Source of the DNA: Ectopseudomonas composti
GTDB taxonomy: Bacteria > Pseudomonadota > Gammaproteobacteria > Pseudomonadales > Pseudomonadaceae
Direction: 5' to 3'
Length of the DNA stretch: 7,887 nt
Assembly (NCBI GenBank): GCA_946886245.1
Contig: CAMPIF010000185.1
Span: forward strand, 1 to 7,887
Position numbers and translations under genes: made by a program. Shown here one piece after another: positions 6,406 through 7,887 of this stretch (position 1 is the first letter of the stretch; every line of letters starts with the position of its first letter). The notes below the pieces were generated by a model, which saw only the letters and a program-made list of their open reading frames with translations, was not told the DNA's origin and did no database searches.

Positions 6406-6987
6406 TCAAGGACTCTCGACGCCTTCGTTCAGTAGCATGTCCACCAGGCGAATCAGCGGCAGGCCGATCAGGCTGGTGGCGTCTTCGCCTTCGGTGCTGC
6501 GAAACAGGCTGATGCCCAGGCCTTCCGATTTGAAGCTGCCGGCGCAGTCGAATGGTTGCTCGCGTTGCAGATAGCGCAAGATTTGCTCGTCGCTAAGTTG
6601 ACGGAAGTGCACGGTGAAAGGCACGCAGTCCACCTGGCACCTGCCGCTACTGGTGTTGAGCAGCGCCAGGCCGGTGAGGAAGGTGACGCTGCTGCCGCTG
6701 GCGGCGCGCAGCTGTTGCTGGGCTCTCGGCAGGTCGTGGGGTTTGCCGAGTATTTGTCCATCGCCGAGTACGGCGACCTGGTCCGAGCCGATGATCAGAT
6801 GCTCAGAATGGCTGGTGGCGAGGGCGCGGGCCTTTTCTTCGGCCAGGCGCTTGACCAGGTCGATGGCTGCTTCACCGGGCAGGCGGGTTTCGTCGATGTT
6901 CGGCGACTGCCAGGTAAAGGGCAGTTGCAGGCGGTCGAGCAGCTCGCGACGGTAGGGGGAGCTGGAGGCGAGCAGCAGCGCAGGCAT
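6406..6987 (-). CDS. yceF: Maf-family nucleoside triphosphate pyrophosphatase, YceF type
   Basis: YceF hydrolyses modified nucleoside triphosphates; the E. coli enzyme prefers 7-methyl-GTP, giving 7-methyl-GMP and pyrophosphate, a house-cleaning role. The product has 193 residues, a normal Maf length. Family motifs are ASSSPYRRELL (7-17), DET (32-34), IIGSDQV (65-71, catalytic D69), GKPHD (81-85), TGLALL (105-110) and AGSFKSEGLGI (149-159, with K153 and E155). The CAGSFKSEG block and the position beside yceD-rpmF-plsX favour YceF over the TTP/UTP-type Maf. The ATG at 6985-6987 has AGGA 7 bases upstream (6995-6998) and gives the expected MPALLLASSSP start. It converges on sppA and diverges from yceD. 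Confidence 0.95.
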   Translation of the reverse strand: MPALLLASSSPYRRELLDRLQLPFTWQSPNIDETRLPGEAAIDLVKRLAEEKARALATSHSEHLIIGSDQVAVLGDGQILGKPHDLPRAQQQLRAASGSSVTFLTGLALLNTSSGRCQVDCVPFTVHFRQLSDEQILRYLQREQPFDCAGSFKSEGLGISLFRSTEGEDATSLIGLPLIRLVDMLLNEGVESP

Positions 6988-7015
6988 GTTCTCTTCCTTT
7001 ATATGGGGGTGAGAA

Positions 7016-7021
7016 ATTCTA
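7016..7021 (-). promoter_or_regulatory. Candidate -10 element of the yceF promoter
   Basis: TAGAAT on the minus strand would start transcription near 7009 and give a leader of about 22 nt containing the AGGA site. No good -35 hexamer lies 16-18 bases upstream (TGTCTT or close variants), so this is a weak call. Confidence 0.35.
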
Positions 7022-7057
7022 CTGATCGCAACTGCTTGAAGACAGGCTGAATTTCCT

Positions 7058-7086
7058 TTGACATGGGCGGGGTGCATCCCTAGAAT
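7058..7086 (+). promoter_or_regulatory. Sigma-70 promoter of yceD-rpmF-plsX
   Basis: A perfect -35 TTGACA (7058-7063), a 17-base spacer, and a -10 TAGAAT (7081-7086, 5 of 6) make this the strongest promoter in the window, as expected for a ribosomal-protein operon. The start site should be near 7093, only about 3 nt before the yceD ATG at 7096. Confidence 0.85.
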
Positions 7087-7095
7087 GCTGCGCCT

Positions 7096-7623
7096 ATGTT
7101 GAATGGGCCGATTCCACCTCACGTTGATCCGCGCAAGCTCGCCGACCGCGAAGCTACCCTAGAGGGGCAGCTCGAACTGGCCAGCCTGCCGCGTCTCTGC
7201 GACCCGCTTTCCGATACGGTTGGCACGGTGCAGGCGAAGTTTCATTTCGCCCGTGACGAGCAGAAAACTGTGGTCATCCGCAGTGAGCTCGAGGTTGAGG
7301 TCAAAATGGTCTGCCAGCGTTGTCTGGAGCTGGTCGCGCTACCCATCCGCAGCGAATGTGAATACGCCGTGGTTCGGGTTGGAGCGAACACTCAGTCCTT
7401 GCCTAAGGGCTACGACGTGCTGGAAGTGGGCGAAGAGCCGCTGGAGCTGCTTGGTCTGGTCGAGGAAGAGTTGCTTCTCGCCTTACCCATCGTTCCTGCT
7501 CATGCCCCAGGTGATTGCCAGCAGCCGGACGGTCTCGATGAGCCCGAGCCAGGCGAGGACGAGGTATCGCGGTCCAACCCGTTCAGTGTATTGGCGCAGT
7601 TAAAGCGTGACCCAAACGTTTAG
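7096..7623 (+). CDS. yceD: YceD / DUF177, 23S rRNA accumulation protein
   Basis: YceD proteins (DUF177) are needed for normal 23S rRNA accumulation in bacteria and plastids; the molecular mechanism is not settled as far as I know. The 175-residue product has the family's VCQRCLELV motif (C73, C76), an acidic VEEELLLALPIVPAH block (122-136) and the typical C-terminal NPFSVLAQLK (161-170). The start is well fixed: the frame has a stop (TAG, 7081-7083, inside the -10 box) and the first start codon after it is ATG at 7096. No Shine-Dalgarno precedes it, and the promoter geometry predicts a leaderless or 3-nt-leader message. Its stop overlaps the ribosome-binding site of rpmF, 13 bases before that gene's ATG, and the yceD-rpmF-plsX order is widely conserved. 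Confidence 0.95.
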   Translation: MLNGPIPPHVDPRKLADREATLEGQLELASLPRLCDPLSDTVGTVQAKFHFARDEQKTVVIRSELEVEVKMVCQRCLELVALPIRSECEYAVVRVGANTQSLPKGYDVLEVGEEPLELLGLVEEELLLALPIVPAHAPGDCQQPDGLDEPEPGEDEVSRSNPFSVLAQLKRDPNV

Positions 7624-7626
7624 GAG
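7622..7626 (+). promoter_or_regulatory. Ribosome-binding site of rpmF
   Basis: AGGAG overlaps the yceD stop codon (TAG, 7621-7623) and lies 10 bases before the rpmF ATG. Translation of L32 can therefore start independently, yet terminating ribosomes from yceD also reach it. Confidence 0.8.
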
Positions 7627-7636
7627 TTAATCAATT

Positions 7637-7819
7637 ATGGCTGTTCAGCAGAACAAAAAATCCCGCTCCGCCCGCGACATGCGTCGTTCGCACGACGCCC
7701 TCGAGGCCAGCACCCTGTCCGTAGAGAAGAGCACCGGTGAAGTTCACCTGCGCCACCACGTTTCTCCGGAAGGCGTGTACCGCGGTCGCAAAGTGATCGA
7801 CAAGGGCGCTGACGAGTAA
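7637..7819 (+). CDS. rpmF: 50S ribosomal protein L32
   Basis: L32 is a small protein of the large ribosomal subunit. The 60-residue product starts [20 protein letters not shown] and carries the L32 block [20 protein letters not shown] (34-53). It has no cysteine, so it is the zinc-independent form lacking the CxxC ribbon, as in E. coli. Length is normal. It has the best ribosome-binding site of its operon and sits between yceD and plsX with gaps of 13 and 3 bases, so it is co-transcribed with both. A zinc-ribbon paralogue elsewhere in the genome is possible but not visible here. Confidence 0.98.
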   Translation: MAVQQNKKSRSARDMRRSHDALEASTLSVEKSTGEVHLRHHVSPEGVYRGRKVIDKGADE

Positions 7820-7822
7820 TCC

Positions 7823-7887
7823 TTGTCTGCCTCGATCATCGCGATTGATGCAATGGGTGGGGACTTCGGTCCCCACTGCATTGTTCC
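7823..7887 (+). CDS. plsX: Phosphate acyltransferase PlsX, N-terminal fragment
   Basis: PlsX makes acyl-phosphate from acyl-ACP, the first committed step toward phosphatidic acid through the PlsX/PlsY route. Only 21 codons are in the window, and the gene continues past the right edge. They read MSASIIAIDAMGGDFGPHCI plus one valine, with the family's N-terminal motif DAMGGDFGP. The TTG at 7823 is forced as start: the rpmF stop (TAA, 7817-7819) is in the same frame, and the only ATG seen (7852-7854) lies inside the motif. Only a weak GAG (7814-7816) precedes the TTG. The 3-base gap from rpmF suggests coupled, reduced translation compared with L32. Confidence 0.93.
   Translation, partial: MSASIIAIDAMGGDFGPHCIV
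7851..7883 (+). promoter_or_regulatory. Stable cUUCGg hairpin in the first codons of plsX
   Basis: GTGGGGAC (7857-7864) pairs perfectly with GTCCCCAC (7869-7876) around a TTCG loop closed by C-G, the exceptionally stable tetraloop. CAATG (7851-7855) and CATTG (7879-7883) extend the stem across a small bulge. It spans codons 10-20 of plsX. The DFGP protein motif favours such pairing, so it may be only a coding by-product. Confidence 0.55.

Noticed and set aside
6556..7050. 164-codon plus-strand frame antisense to yceF
   Set aside because: Codon-aligned shadow; yceF on the other strand carries every Maf motif and a good ribosome-binding site.
6988..7122. 45-residue N-terminal extension of yceF
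   Set aside because: It would cover the yceD promoter and start. The internal ATG at 6985-6987 has AGGA at the right distance and gives the canonical Maf N-terminus.
1..7887. A novel defence, mobile or biosynthetic system
   Set aside because: Every sizeable gene is a recognisable conserved housekeeping gene in a familiar order. I found no integrase, transposase, toxin-antitoxin pair, CRISPR repeat or abrupt composition change.

Overview
This window is a chromosomal housekeeping segment from a gamma-proteobacterium, almost certainly a Pseudomonas. The basis is high GC, the protein sequences, and a gene order that matches, from memory, the rne / rluC / HAD / sppA / yceF / yceD / rpmF / plsX block of Pseudomonas. 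I cannot name the species. There is no mobile element, CRISPR array, rRNA or tRNA, and no sign of an undescribed multi-gene system. The points worth a second look are in the RNA-level regulation.

Layout. Positions 1-127 hold no recognisable gene and end in a perfect palindromic terminator (82-111). Positions 128-3175 (minus) encode RNase E, with a conserved catalytic half and a long disordered scaffold carrying ten REER motifs. Positions 3176-3751 are a 576-base divergent intergenic region. It holds a strong minus-strand promoter for rne (3695-3723), an implied leader of about 513 nt with several good stem-loops, and a back-to-back promoter candidate for rluC. Positions 3752-6360 (plus) form a tight operon of rluC, a HAD-family phosphatase and a short-form sppA; each gene overlaps the next by 8-11 bases. 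A 13-bp perfect stem (6368-6396) separates sppA from the convergent yceF/maf gene (6406-6987, minus). A 108-base divergent region follows, with a near-consensus sigma-70 promoter (TTGACA, 17, TAGAAT) driving yceD, rpmF and plsX (plus). plsX runs off the right edge.

How the genes fit together. Most serve RNA and ribosome biology: RNase E matures and decays RNA, RluC pseudouridylates 23S rRNA, YceD supports 23S rRNA accumulation, and L32 is a 50S protein. PlsX, at the end of the ribosomal-protein transcript, feeds phospholipid synthesis, so this operon joins ribosome and membrane synthesis. SppA clears signal peptides in the inner membrane. YceF/Maf and the HAD enzyme are nucleotide or phosphate housekeeping hydrolases.

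Main observations. The yceD promoter sits so close to the ATG that its mRNA should be leaderless or nearly so. The same geometry is possible for rluC. The rne start codon lies 3 nt from the base of a two-part stem-loop, at the end of a long structured leader. The first codons of plsX form a very stable cUUCGg hairpin.
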